Positions 1 through 10,437 of a stretch of 32,330 bases of DNA are shown piece by piece. The stretch covers positions 1 to 32,330 of the forward strand of contig CALDFV010000240.1 of assembly GCA_937942145.1 (NCBI GenBank). The letters are read 5' to 3'. The position numbers and the translations under genes are program-made. This DNA is from an uncultured Opitutaceae bacterium (GTDB taxonomy: Bacteria; Verrucomicrobiota; Verrucomicrobiia; Opitutales; Opitutaceae). Below the pieces are notes generated by a model, which worked only from the letters and a program-made list of their open reading frames with translations, made no database searches and was not told where the DNA came from. The stretch's first letter is position 1; every line of letters starts with the position of its first letter.

Positions 1-57
1 GGGCGCTCGGAGATCGCCCGCTACCTTTGTTTCTTTCGGGCCAGATGGCGTGCTCTC

Positions 58-1896
58 TTGATTGCCCTTGTTACATTGTTAGCCTCAACCGCAAACTCGG
101 CTGCTACCGACAAGCCCGTCTTGCACGGACGCCATTGGGTGGCGATCACGGGCAAGCCGCTTGGGGCGACGGCGGGGGCCAAGATGTTTGAGCGTGGGGG
201 AAATGCGATTGATGCCGCTTGCGCGATGCTGGGAGTGGTATGCACAATGTATGACGATGTCGCTTGGGGAGGGGAGACGCAGGCACTGATTTTTGATCCG
301 CGAACGGGTAAAGTGGTCGGAATAAATGGGCTGGGTGTGGCTCCTTCAGGAGCGACTGCGGAGTTCTTCGATGGGATGGAATTTGAAGGCAAGGCGCTGA
401 AGTACCCGCCGGGTGAGGGGCCATTGGCGTCTTTAACTCCGGGGAACCCTGGCGCGTTGATGGTCATGCTGGCTGAATTTGGGACCTTGTCCTTGAAGGC
501 GGTATTGGAACCCGCCATGCAGATGGCGGAAGGGTATCCGATTGAGGAAGAAACGGTTCGAAAGATCGAGCGAAGCGAGGAGAAGCTCAAGCAATGGCCG
601 TACTCAAAAAAGTTGTTTTTTCCTCATGAAGATGCGTTTCGCGAGGCCCCTCGGGCCGGCGAAATCTGGCGTCAGCCGGACCTTTTGAATACGCTGCAAA
701 AACTAGTGGATGCGGAGCAAGCAGCGCTGGAAATGGGTAAGGACCGGAAGGCAGCGATTATGGCGGCGTACGACCGCTTTTATCGAGGGGACATTGCCGA
801 AGCGTTTTGTCGAGGATCCCAAGAGGTAGGTGGGCTGCACCAAGTCGAGGATCTGGCGAATTGGTCGGTCAAGATTGAGGAACCCGTGCAAACAACCTAC
901 AAAGGGATTGAGGTTTACAAGCTGACTAGCTGGACGCAAGGGCCGGCATTGCTGCAGACTTTGAATTTGCTCGAACCGCTCGACCTTCAGTCGATGGGGT
1001 ACAACAGCGCTCGATACATCCACACGCTTTACCAGGCGATGAATCTGGCATTTGCGGATAGGGATTTCTATTATGGCGACCCTGACTTTGAGCCCAAAAC
1101 TCCGATACAAGGCCTGCTTTCCAAGGAGTATGCGGCGGATCGATGGAGGCTCGTTGATCCTACTTTCAATCTCCCAGACATCCGTCCCGGAGATCCTTAT
1201 CTCTTCCAGGAGGGAGACAACCCCTTTCCCGATCTTCTTAAAAACTGGTCTAATTTGAAGTCGGCTAAATATGAGGAATTCGCTGAACAGGAGAGACTGG
1301 ATAAGGAATTTCTCTTGGGCACTACTTCTATCCAAGCAGCGGACAAGGAAGGCTGGGCCATATCCATCACCCCAAGCGGAGGCTGGTTGCCGGTACCGGT
1401 GGCGGGGAGCACCGGCATTGGCATGAACCAGCGAATGCAAAGCTTCGTGCTCGATCCAGCGGAGAATCCTTACAATGTGATTGAGCCGGGAAAGCGTCCC
1501 AGGGTAACGCTGACGCCGACGATCGCTTTAAAGGATGGAAAACCCTTTCTGGCCTGTGGTGTTCAAGGTGGGGATACTCAGGACCAAAACATTCTGCAGT
1601 TTTTTCTCAATATGGTCGAATTCGGGATGACGGTACAGGAGGCGTGCGAGGCCGCCAACCTGACCAGTTTTCAGATGCGAAGTTCCTTTGGGGAACATGA
1701 TGTGCAACCGGGAAAGCTAACTCTGGTCGAGGAGGTGCCGTCTTGGGTGCGAAAGGACCTGGAGCGACGGGGCTATTGGCTGAAGTTTGAAGACAAAAAT
1801 TCCGGTCCCCTCACCGCGATCTACTTCGACCGGGAGCATGGCACTTTCTGGGGTGGCGCCAGCAACTTTGGCGATGACTACGGAATAGCCTGGTAG
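58..1896 (+). CDS. Gamma-glutamyltransferase-family protein (Ntn-hydrolase); true start may lie upstream of the window
   Basis: 612-aa ORF with ERGGNAIDAACAM near the N-terminus and an LGTTSIQAADKEGWAISITPSGGW block typical of the GGT family autoprocessing Thr region. The frame stays open back to base 1 and only a TTG start is visible. Confidence 0.85.
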   Translation: MIALVTLLASTANSAATDKPVLHGRHWVAITGKPLGATAGAKMFERGGNAIDAACAMLGVVCTMYDDVAWGGETQALIFDPRTGKVVGINGLGVAPSGATAEFFDGMEFEGKALKYPPGEGPLASLTPGNPGALMVMLAEFGTLSLKAVLEPAMQMAEGYPIEEETVRKIERSEEKLKQWPYSKKLFFPHEDAFREAPRAGEIWRQPDLLNTLQKLVDAEQAALEMGKDRKAAIMAAYDRFYRGDIAEAFCRGSQEVGGLHQVEDLANWSVKIEEPVQTTYKGIEVYKLTSWTQGPALLQTLNLLEPLDLQSMGYNSARYIHTLYQAMNLAFADRDFYYGDPDFEPKTPIQGLLSKEYAADRWRLVDPTFNLPDIRPGDPYLFQEGDNPFPDLLKNWSNLKSAKYEEFAEQERLDKEFLLGTTSIQAADKEGWAISITPSGGWLPVPVAGSTGIGMNQRMQSFVLDPAENPYNVIEPGKRPRVTLTPTIALKDGKPFLACGVQGGDTQDQNILQFFLNMVEFGMTVQEACEAANLTSFQMRSSFGEHDVQPGKLTLVEEVPSWVRKDLERRGYWLKFEDKNSGPLTAIYFDREHGTFWGGASNFGDDYGIAW

Positions 1897-1946
1897 TTCG
1901 TTATTCCGCTTTGACCTGAGAGCTTTTCTAAATCAGGGTTTTCGCT

Positions 1947-4832
1947 TTGCTTATGAGACCCATGTTGCGACCGCTTTGCCCCGTTTCCCTTTTAGGAGTT
2001 TTACATCTCGCTGGGACGGCCGACGCGTCGGTTGATTTTGCCCGCGATATCCAACCCATCCTAAATGCGAATTGTGTTGAGTGCCATGGGGGCGTAAAAG
2101 CCGCTGGAGATGTTTCTTTCGTCTATGAAGACCGGGTCATCAATTTCATCGGAGATTCCGGAGTTCCCATCGTCAAACCCGGAAAACCCGACGATTCCGA
2201 GCTCATTTACCGCATTACCACTTCCGACGAAGACGATCGAATGCCTCCACCGGATGAACATGATGCTCTCACGGAAGATCAAATCGCTCTGTTTAAGAAA
2301 TGGATCAATGAAGGAGCCGAATGGAGCGCCCACTGGGCCTTCCAGGCAGCCGAACGTCCAAGCATTCCGAAATCTTCATTGGACGAAAAAGCCAATGGAA
2401 ACATTGATCGCTTCTTGTTCCATAGGCTGGAGGCGGAAGGCCTCGAGCCAAGCCCACCGGAATCTCCCGGCCGATTGCTCCGACGGCTCAGCTTAGCGCT
2501 TACGGGCCTGCCTCCCACAAGCAGCGAACTCGACGCGTTCGAATCGGCATACGACATCGACCCGAAGCAAGCAGTTGAAAACAGGGTAGATGACCTGCTC
2601 AGCCAACCAGCATTTGGAGAACGCTGGGCGTCCATGTGGCTCGACCTGGTACGCTACGCCGACTCGGGTGGTCTCGGACAGGATCAAAAGAGGACGATCT
2701 GGGCATACCGCGACTGGGTCGTCAAAGCCTTCAACGACGATCTCCCTTTCGACGAATTCACTATAAAACAGTTGGCGGGCGATCTACTGCCCGATCCGAG
2801 CCTCGACGATCTAGTGGCCACAGCTAGCCAGCGGAATACTCAAACCAACGACGAGGGAGGGACCGATGACGAAGTTTTTCGGGTCGAGGCGGTGGTCGAT
2901 CGAATCAACACGACCTGGCAAACCTGGGGCTCGATGACCTTCAACTGCGTTCAGTGCCACGACCACCCCTACGATCCCTTCCGCCATGAAGAATACTATC
3001 AGTTTATGACGTTCTTCAACAACACGGCGGATTCGGATCTACAAAAAGACGAGCCGTTGTTGAAAGTACCCGAGAACCCAAATCAGTATGAAGAAGCGAC
3101 GGAATTGAGACGCCGCATCCTCGAGCTCAAAGAGACGTTCTGGGAACAAGGAAACACGTTAAAGGCAAGCGCCGACTGGCAACACGTAAAGGGCCTCGAA
3201 GTCGCGTCCAATAATAGCACCCAGTATCAAGTCGACGACTCAGCCGGCTACTCCGAATTCCAAACTGTGGGAACAGTTGAGATAAAAACTCACACAATCA
3301 TTACCATCCCCGCCTCGAGTGTTGAAGACCAGCCAACTTCCGCTCTGCGTCTCACGGTATTGCCCATCGATCCCGATACCGCCGTCGACAATCCCCCATG
3401 GGGTTTTCTCGTAGACAAAATCGAAGCGGAGATCGTCGATGAAGCAGGCAATCGAATGCCTGTATGTTTCAAAGCTTCCGCTCCAGACGTACCATGGATG
3501 CCCACGGAACCGATGGAAACGATTCCTCCAAATGGGGGAGGCTGGGGAGCGGATTCAAGGGTTCACTACGCCCGTGATATTGCTCTCATCCCGGAAACGC
3601 CAATTAAACTAAAGGTAGGGGAACGCCTTTCAATTCGTATCCATTGTAACAAGACGGGGCACGGAAGTCATCCCATGGCCATTCAACGCGGCCGATTAGA
3701 TATTACCTCGGATGATCGATGGACGGAGTTTGTATCGGAGGGAGCGCATTCGTACGCCCTCATGCGGGAAATCGATCGATTAACTAGGCGCTATTCTGAA
3801 ATCCCGGGAACCACCGTTCCGATAATGCACCGCCGTCCGCCACAGCTCGCTAGGCCAACTCGCATATTCGAGCGCGGCAACGCGTTGGAGAAAGGAGAGG
3901 CCGTTACCGCAGCCATTCCTGCCTCCCTCTTGAAAATCGCTCCCGCCGAGCCAGATCCCGATCGCCTCACTATGGCCAGGTGGTGGGTATCCGATAACAA
4001 TCCGCTAACTGCCCGCGTATTCGTCAATCGACTATGGGAACAGCTTTTTGGAGCCGGCATTGTCTACACGCTCGAAGACTTTGGATCATCTGGGGAGAAG
4101 CCATCCCATCCAGAGTTGATCGACTATCTGGCTAGGCGTTTTCAAGAGGACTATAACTGGAGCGTGAAGTCCATTTTGAGAGAGATCGTTCTCAGCTACG
4201 CCTTCCAGCAATCTTCTACGATTAATCCCAAACTCAACCTGCGCGATCCAGACAATCGACTGCTAGCCCGTGGGCCTCGACTGCGACTTACCGCGGAAAT
4301 GGTTCGCGATAACGCGCTGGCCGTCAGCGGACTGCTTTCTACCGAAATTGGCGGCCCTCCCGTGCATCCACCAATTCCCGAGGGCATCTGGCAGCCTTTC
4401 CTCAGCCGAGACAAATGGGAAACTCCCGAAAGAGACGATGGTGACCGGTACCGAAGAGCGATCTACACCTACGTAAAACGCAGTATCCCCTATCCGACTT
4501 TCGCTAGCTTTGACGCCCCGTCCCGGGAATTCTGCAATCCTCGTCGTCTAAATTCCAATACGCCTTTGCAAGCACTTGTAACCCTAAATGACACCGCCTT
4601 CGTTGAATGTGCGGAAGCTCTCGGGGAAAAACTGGAAGGTGGTTTCTCAAGCGGGCCCATCAGCGAGTGCCTCTCACTTGCCTACAGACTTGTTACGGGT
4701 CGCAATCCACCGGACTCCTCTTTGCGAGAGCTCGTCCGATTGTATGAGGAAATGCTGCAAGAGTCGCCAGAAAAGGCATCAACGGTCGTTGCTCAGGTGC
4801 TGCTAAATCTCGATGAATCCCTCACTTATTGA
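1947..4832 (+). CDS. PSD1 / DUF1549-DUF1553 domain protein with N-terminal cytochrome c-like CxxCH motif
   Basis: Signal peptide, FARDIQPILNANCVECHGG haem-binding motif, FGERWASMWLDLVRYADSGG (DUF1549-like), and C-terminal CNPRRLNSNTPLQALVTLND (DUF1553-like). Confidence 0.9.
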   Translation: MLMRPMLRPLCPVSLLGVLHLAGTADASVDFARDIQPILNANCVECHGGVKAAGDVSFVYEDRVINFIGDSGVPIVKPGKPDDSELIYRITTSDEDDRMPPPDEHDALTEDQIALFKKWINEGAEWSAHWAFQAAERPSIPKSSLDEKANGNIDRFLFHRLEAEGLEPSPPESPGRLLRRLSLALTGLPPTSSELDAFESAYDIDPKQAVENRVDDLLSQPAFGERWASMWLDLVRYADSGGLGQDQKRTIWAYRDWVVKAFNDDLPFDEFTIKQLAGDLLPDPSLDDLVATASQRNTQTNDEGGTDDEVFRVEAVVDRINTTWQTWGSMTFNCVQCHDHPYDPFRHEEYYQFMTFFNNTADSDLQKDEPLLKVPENPNQYEEATELRRRILELKETFWEQGNTLKASADWQHVKGLEVASNNSTQYQVDDSAGYSEFQTVGTVEIKTHTIITIPASSVEDQPTSALRLTVLPIDPDTAVDNPPWGFLVDKIEAEIVDEAGNRMPVCFKASAPDVPWMPTEPMETIPPNGGGWGADSRVHYARDIALIPETPIKLKVGERLSIRIHCNKTGHGSHPMAIQRGRLDITSDDRWTEFVSEGAHSYALMREIDRLTRRYSEIPGTTVPIMHRRPPQLARPTRIFERGNALEKGEAVTAAIPASLLKIAPAEPDPDRLTMARWWVSDNNPLTARVFVNRLWEQLFGAGIVYTLEDFGSSGEKPSHPELIDYLARRFQEDYNWSVKSILREIVLSYAFQQSSTINPKLNLRDPDNRLLARGPRLRLTAEMVRDNALAVSGLLSTEIGGPPVHPPIPEGIWQPFLSRDKWETPERDDGDRYRRAIYTYVKRSIPYPTFASFDAPSREFCNPRRLNSNTPLQALVTLNDTAFVECAEALGEKLEGGFSSGPISECLSLAYRLVTGRNPPDSSLRELVRLYEEMLQESPEKASTVVAQVLLNLDESLTY

Positions 4833-4859
4833 ATTTCGTATCAAAAACTTTCTTAATCG

Positions 4860-6347
4860 ATGAATCTCGAATCGCTACTCCAAGAATCTCGCCGACGTTC
4901 TCTCGAACAGGACACCCGACGACAGTTCATCACGCGCTGCGCGACCGGACTCGGAGCCATGTTTCTCGCCAGTCAAAACGCTTCCAGGGCCTCAGTTTCG
5001 TCGTCGGGACGAAGCTCCTCCAATCCCTTCGGACAGCTGGCAACCCATTTTCCCAGTAAAGCCAAGCGGGTAATCTATCTTCACATGATCGGGGCTCCGA
5101 GCCAATTGGAGCTGTTCGATTACAAGCCGGATCTCAAGCGACTGGATGGCCAGCCCTGCCCGCAATCCTTTCTCGAAGGCAAGAATTTCGCCTTCATACA
5201 GGGCACTCCCAACATGCTGGGCCCCCAGTTTCCGTTCAAACAGCATGGAGCTTCCGGAGCCTGGGTATCTGACCGGCTTCCCCATTTCTCGAAGGTCGTC
5301 GACGACGTCAGTTTCATCAAAACCCTGCAAACCGATCAATTTAACCACGGGCCCGCTCAGCTAATGGTTCACTCCGGTCAGCCGCGAATCGGCTATCCGT
5401 CCATAGGTTCCTGGGCCACTTGGGGAATGGGTACCGAAAATGCCGATCTCCCCGGATTTGTCGTTTTGCTTTCCGGTGGCCGCATCCCTAGAGTTGGCAA
5501 GGCCCTCTGGGGATCGGGCTTTCTTCCCTCGGTTTACCAAGGGGTCCAATGCCGCTCCCACGGAGATCCCGTTCTCAATGTATCCAACCCCAAAGGGATG
5601 ACGAGAGACTTGCGACGTCAGGCCTTGGATACCATTCGAAATCTGAACCAGCAGACCCATGACGAATTCGGCGATCCGGAAACGCTAACGCGGATCGCCC
5701 AATACGAAATGGCGTTTCGCATGCAAATGGCCGTGCCCGACGCTATGGATATCGAAAAAGAGCCGGATAATGTTCATGAGCTCTACGGTACAGAACCAGA
5801 CAAGGAGAGTTTCGCCAATAACTGCCTATTGGCCCGTCGATTGGTTGAGCGCGGAGTGCGCTACGTACAGCTGTTCGACTGGGGATGGGACTCACATGGA
5901 GCAGCAAGTTCCGAGGCGTTAAACGGTGGCTTCCAAGACAAGTGCCGCGAGGTCGACAAGCCTATGGCCGCTCTGATCACGGATCTCAAACGAAGAGGCC
6001 TCCTCGAGGACACCCTAGTCGTCTGGAGCGGCGAATTCGGCCGAACCCCCATGCGGGAAAACCGAGGCGGAACCAATGAAAGAAAATATGTTGGGCGCGA
6101 TCACAACCCGGGGGCATTCACGGCTTGGATGGCGGGCGGAGGGGTTAAACCAGGCATGTCCTATGGCGAGACCGACGAAGTGGGCTACAGTCCCGCCGTT
6201 GATCCTGTCCCTCTGGAAGACTTTCATGCGACTCTACTCCACCTGCTCGGCTTCGAGCACAAGAAGCTGAGTTTACCCTTTCAAGGTTTGGATCAGCGTC
6301 TCACTGGCGTGAAAGACGCCAAAGTGATAAGGGAGTTGCTGGCGTGA
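4860..6347 (+). CDS. DUF1501 domain protein (sulfatase-like, Tat-type N-terminus)
   Basis: DTRRQFITRCATGLGAMFLAS N-terminus; HMIGAPSQLELFDYKPDL, WDSHG, WSGEFGRTPM and GRDHNPGAFTAWMAGGGVKPG motifs. Adjacent to the PSD1 protein, the usual partner gene. Confidence 0.9.
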   Translation: MNLESLLQESRRRSLEQDTRRQFITRCATGLGAMFLASQNASRASVSSSGRSSSNPFGQLATHFPSKAKRVIYLHMIGAPSQLELFDYKPDLKRLDGQPCPQSFLEGKNFAFIQGTPNMLGPQFPFKQHGASGAWVSDRLPHFSKVVDDVSFIKTLQTDQFNHGPAQLMVHSGQPRIGYPSIGSWATWGMGTENADLPGFVVLLSGGRIPRVGKALWGSGFLPSVYQGVQCRSHGDPVLNVSNPKGMTRDLRRQALDTIRNLNQQTHDEFGDPETLTRIAQYEMAFRMQMAVPDAMDIEKEPDNVHELYGTEPDKESFANNCLLARRLVERGVRYVQLFDWGWDSHGAASSEALNGGFQDKCREVDKPMAALITDLKRRGLLEDTLVVWSGEFGRTPMRENRGGTNERKYVGRDHNPGAFTAWMAGGGVKPGMSYGETDEVGYSPAVDPVPLEDFHATLLHLLGFEHKKLSLPFQGLDQRLTGVKDAKVIRELLA

Positions 6348-6358
6348 AATTCGAGACT

Positions 6359-6420
6359 CGTAGGAGCGGCTTTATGCCGCGATTTGTCCTCTTCCATCAC
6401 AGTATAAAGTCGCTCCTACA
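6359..6420. repeat. REP-like palindromic element in the DUF1501-sulfatase intergenic region
   Basis: Left arm GTAGGAGCGGCTTTATGC (6360-6377) and right arm GTATAAAGTCGCTCCTAC (6402-6419), inverted with 16/18 matches. The left arm also holds an internal GCGGC-TTTAT-GCCGC hairpin. Confidence 0.75.
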
Positions 6421-6551
6421 TTCTGAAAAATGAAATGCGGACCAATCAATGGTACCCACAAAGTCCACAAAGAGAATGAAGCAAATACAATTGGGTTGAG
6501 AAATCTTGGTTGCCCTCAGTGGTCTTCGCAGGCGACGCTCCTATTAATTTT

Positions 6552-8027
6552 ATGAAACTATTGGCTTCGTTATGCTCTCGTATACAATTCTTCTATACAG
6601 GGTTGTTTATTTTGTCTTTCTCCCTGTTCGCGGAGAGACCTAACGTTTTATTTATTGCAGCGGATGATCTGCGTACGGATCTGAATTGCTACGGTCAAAC
6701 GCACGTGATCACTCCGAACTTTGACCGGTTAGCAGCTGAGGGCATCCTTTTCGACCGAGCTTATTGTCAGCAAGCGGTTTGCCATCCTTCTCGAGCGAGT
6801 CTGATGACTGGGAAGCTGCCTGATACAGTCGGCGTGACCAGTCTGTACACTGACTTGCGCGTGGCCGCTCCTGATGTTGTGACCATTCCTCAGCACTTTC
6901 GCCAACATGGCTATGTTGCGGAAAGTTTTGGTAAGATCTTCCACAATGGGCATGGGCATCATGGGGATCCTGGATCATGGACGGTTCCTCCGCACCGTTT
7001 TGGAGACGGGCAGCAGTACATGCTGGAGGAGAGTCGAGAAGCAAGACGCGTCAATCGTGAACGACTGGCAACGGCGGAAGGTGCGGGAGAACGTCTTGGT
7101 GGACCTAAAAACGGACCCGTCATCGAGAGTTCGAAAGGAACGTATTCAGAGTATAGCGATGGAGCGATGATGCTGAACGCGCGAGAGGGACTCAAGCGAC
7201 TGGCGGGCGGTAGGGATCCCTTCTTTTTAGCGGTTGGCTTTTCGAAACCGCATTTGCCGTTCAATGCTCCGGAGAAGTACTGGAATCTTTATGAACGAGA
7301 TAAGCTGAAACTACCGGACAATCCTTATCCCCCTAAAGATGTTCCATCCTACGCCCTTCACACGAACGGCGAACTGAGATCCTATCAAGGTGTGCCATGG
7401 AAAGGGGATATTCCGGACGAGTTGACCTTAGAGCTTCGCCATGGCTACTACGCCTGTGTCAGCTATATAGATAGTCTGCTTGGTGACTTGCTAGAAGATT
7501 TGGATGCGCTGAGGTTGCGAGACAACACGATCATCGTTTTCTGGTCCGACCATGGCTTTAAACTGGGGGAACACTCTCTGTGGCACAAGCACACCAACTT
7601 TGAACTGGATTGCCGGGTACCGTTCATGATCTCCGCTCCGGGATACCGGAAGGGAAAGCGAACCGGATCGCTCGTCGAGCTGCTCGATATTTATCCGACG
7701 CTTTGTGATCTCGCAGGCTTACCCATTCCCACAAACTTAGAGGGGACGAGTTTACTTCCCATTCTAGAGAATCCGAAGAATACGGTACGCAGTTTTGCCC
7801 GCAGCCAGTATCCAAGAGGTTCGAACATCATGGGCTACACGATCAAGACGGACCGCTACCGATACGTGGAATGGACGGATACGCGCACCAACGAAGTCGT
7901 CGCCAAAGAGCTGTATGACCATTTTGTTGATGGCCCGGAAAACGTGAACCAGGCGAACAATCTTAGCTATCAAATAGAGATGGGTTTGCTTTCGGAAAAA
8001 GTCAGTACGTTTAATGGAGCTCCTTGA
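6552..8027 (+). CDS. Sulfatase (iduronate-2-sulfatase-like), FGly type
   Basis: RPNVLFIAADDLRTDLNCYG and VCHPSRASLMTGKLP (C-x-P-S-R formylglycine motif). ATG at 6552 followed by a hydrophobic signal peptide is preferred over the TTG at 6510. Confidence 0.92.
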   Translation: MKLLASLCSRIQFFYTGLFILSFSLFAERPNVLFIAADDLRTDLNCYGQTHVITPNFDRLAAEGILFDRAYCQQAVCHPSRASLMTGKLPDTVGVTSLYTDLRVAAPDVVTIPQHFRQHGYVAESFGKIFHNGHGHHGDPGSWTVPPHRFGDGQQYMLEESREARRVNRERLATAEGAGERLGGPKNGPVIESSKGTYSEYSDGAMMLNAREGLKRLAGGRDPFFLAVGFSKPHLPFNAPEKYWNLYERDKLKLPDNPYPPKDVPSYALHTNGELRSYQGVPWKGDIPDELTLELRHGYYACVSYIDSLLGDLLEDLDALRLRDNTIIVFWSDHGFKLGEHSLWHKHTNFELDCRVPFMISAPGYRKGKRTGSLVELLDIYPTLCDLAGLPIPTNLEGTSLLPILENPKNTVRSFARSQYPRGSNIMGYTIKTDRYRYVEWTDTRTNEVVAKELYDHFVDGPENVNQANNLSYQIEMGLLSEKVSTFNGAP

Positions 8028-8068
8028 AAATGGGCCCGCTTGTAATTTGTGGTAGATTTTAATGAAGA

Positions 8069-8842
8069 ATGAATAGGCCTGTCGTTATTATCGGAATCGG
8101 AGAAGTCGCTGGCGTACTTGCCAGAGCATTCCTGCGTGTTGGGCATCCTGTTGTACCAGTAACGCGACACATGGATATCATCGCTGAGGCCAAGGAGATC
8201 TCGGACCCCCTAATGGTAGTCTTAGGAGTGGGAGAGAAGGACTTTTCGTCTGTAGTGAAAACGATTCCTGATGGATGGAGGGATCGATTGGTTCTTATTC
8301 AGAACGAGCTGCTGCCTCAAGACTGGGAGGTTCATGGGATTGAGAATCCCACGGTCCTTTCCGTATGGTTCGAAAAGAAAAAAAGCATGGACTACAAGCC
8401 GCTCCTGCCAACACCGATATTAGGACCCCATGCTGACTTGATCGCCGAATCGCTAGTCGGTATTGATATTCCTTGTACAGTATTGGAAAGCCGTGAAGAA
8501 ATGCTTGTCAACCTTGTGCAAAAAAATGTGTTCATTTTGACGACGAACATCGCGGGTCTCGCTCTGGATGAGGGTGCCACGACGGCGACGCTTTGGGGCG
8601 AGAGCAGGCAGTTGGCATTGGATTTGGCGAATGACGCCATTGACTTGCAAGAAGCGCTGACGGGCCAATCCTTACCTCGTGAACTACTCATAGAAGGTCT
8701 GGTACAGGGATTGGGGGCGGATCCCCATCACAAATGCAAAGGACGCTCAGCTCCAGCCCGTCTCGCCCGAGCGATTGCAATTGCCGATGAAGAGGGAGTG
8801 AAAATAAAGTCAATTCGAGATCTGGCCAAGCGTTTGAATTAA
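8069..8842 (+). CDS. Rossmann-fold protein, possibly ketopantoate reductase-like; function unknown
   Basis: N-terminal VVIIGIGEVAGVLARAFLRVGHPVVPVTR dinucleotide-binding-like motif over 257 aa; helical C-terminal half. Confidence 0.6.
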   Translation: MNRPVVIIGIGEVAGVLARAFLRVGHPVVPVTRHMDIIAEAKEISDPLMVVLGVGEKDFSSVVKTIPDGWRDRLVLIQNELLPQDWEVHGIENPTVLSVWFEKKKSMDYKPLLPTPILGPHADLIAESLVGIDIPCTVLESREEMLVNLVQKNVFILTTNIAGLALDEGATTATLWGESRQLALDLANDAIDLQEALTGQSLPRELLIEGLVQGLGADPHHKCKGRSAPARLARAIAIADEEGVKIKSIRDLAKRLN

Positions 8843-8934
8843 CGGTTGAGCCCGCCGAGATTGAATGGGAATTCTCCTCGTTCGCTGTGACTAAAGGTCT
8901 CTATCAAGATCGTAATGAGATTCCTGGGTAATAC

Positions 8935-10236
8935 CTATAATGATACCCCGTCGTGAGTCTTGATGTACTCGGGATCGATTTTCACGCCGAGCCGAGGGCC
9001 CATGGGGACTTTGATAGTTCCGTCGATGCTCTCAAAGGGTTCCGTATTACTCTCCACGGGAACGACGGTTCCATTGGCGTCGCAAGTATGGAACATTTTG
9101 AACTCGTGGTATTCGGCGGCGGGGCAGACGGAGACCATTTGCAGCATGTAAACGTATCCGAGACCTCCATCCGAAATGTGCGGAGTGATTTGAAGTCCGG
9201 CAACTTCTGCCATACGAGCAACCTGCATAGCGCGAATCATACCAGCATAATAGAAAAGGTCGGGCTGCACGATTTGAAAGACTTCGTTGCCGATCAGATA
9301 GCGGAACGCATGTATGCCAAATTCCTCTTCACCACCGGCCATGGGAATGTCGAGAGCGAGCTCAACCAGCTTCTGCTCCTCATACCAATCCCACGGAATA
9401 GGCTCCCCATAGAAGTAGTAGTTGTACTCTTCGAGAATCTTGCCAATGCGAATGGCTTCCTTGACGTCGTAGGTCCCATTGCCGTCGATCATTAAGACGA
9501 TTTCATCGCCGAACATTTCCCGAGCCATGCGTATCAGTTTTTCGGTCCGCCCGGGCGCGTTCTCGTTATTGCGACCGAGATTGTCGCCACGACCGGCTCG
9601 AATCTTGATGGCCTTAGCTTTTGTCGCTTCTTAGTCTTGTCGTACCAGTTCGAGCGATGTCTTCGGGCTCTTTCTTTCTCAGCTCTCCTAAGCGGGTCCC
9701 CAAATAGATAGCTACCTCAGGATTGACCAGGTCCCCAATCAATTGGCCCGCAGGTTTGCCGACAATATTCTCAAGCATATCGAGAATGGCGAACTCGATC
9801 GATGCGATTTACACGCATAGGGGAATGCCTTGCCGCTTGATGTTGTTTTCGTGGGCGTTGTAGATGAGCTCATCTAAGTCCCGGGCGTCTTTGCCTGCGA
9901 AATGGTGGTGGAGGTTGTGAACGAAGGTCGGCCAGCCGGACTTGGCGATGAAAGGGGGCTAAATAGAAAGGCCCTCGGCTCCCTCTTTGGAGCGGACACG
10001 GCAAATGCAGTTGTCACGATCGCGCAGCAACTCCAGCGAGTAGATGATGACTGGGCTTGGAAACAGCTCGCGTTTGAGCACGGGTTGTTTGAGTACCGTG
10101 TCCAGTGCGGCATAGCGCTCACTTAGAGGATGGATTCCACGCTTCGAACTGCAGGAAATAAAGGGGAAAGCGAGTGATGCGCCTCCTGCTAGAGTGGCGG
10201 ACTGGATGAATTGACGTCTTGAGCTAATTACGATGG
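8935..10236 (-). pseudogene. Degraded mandelate racemase / muconate lactonizing enzyme-family (enolase superfamily) gene with Tat-like signal
   Basis: The reverse complement reads SSRRQFIQSATLAGGASLAFPFISCSS (Tat-like). In-frame stops lie at 9959-9961 (TAG) and 9809-9811 (TAA), followed by at least one frameshift around 9616-9650. The 3' part (8935-9528) is open: DEIVLMIDGNGTYDVKEAIRIG...MAGGEEEFG...QPDLFYYAGMIRAMQVA. Confidence 0.8.
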
Positions 10237-10320
10237 GCTGTGGGATTGAGGTGAACTTGAGCAGATTAATAGGGATTGGTCGAATCTCAAGTGGCTCGCT
10301 GGAATTTAGAATTATGTATC

Positions 10321-10365
10321 CAAAAATCTCTGAAAACCCTATTTGAATGGGATTTTTGTTTTTCG
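10321..10365 (+). terminator. Possible intrinsic terminator / hairpin
   Basis: CAAAAATC (10321-10328) and GATTTTTG (10351-10358) inverted repeat, with an inner CCC/GGG pairing and a following T-rich tract. Confidence 0.35.
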
Positions 10366-10437
10366 ACTCTCAGTCGATGAATGGGCATTGTCACCGAATT
10401 CAGTTGCTTAAGAGGAATATGAATCTATGCGGATGGG

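Noticed and set aside
703-1440. 245-aa minus-strand ORF inside the GGT gene
   Set aside because: Antisense shadow of a well-supported conserved gene; no recognisable domain.
8953-9495. 180-aa plus-strand ORF
   Set aside because: Antisense to the enolase-superfamily pseudogene, whose minus-strand reading gives clear family similarity.
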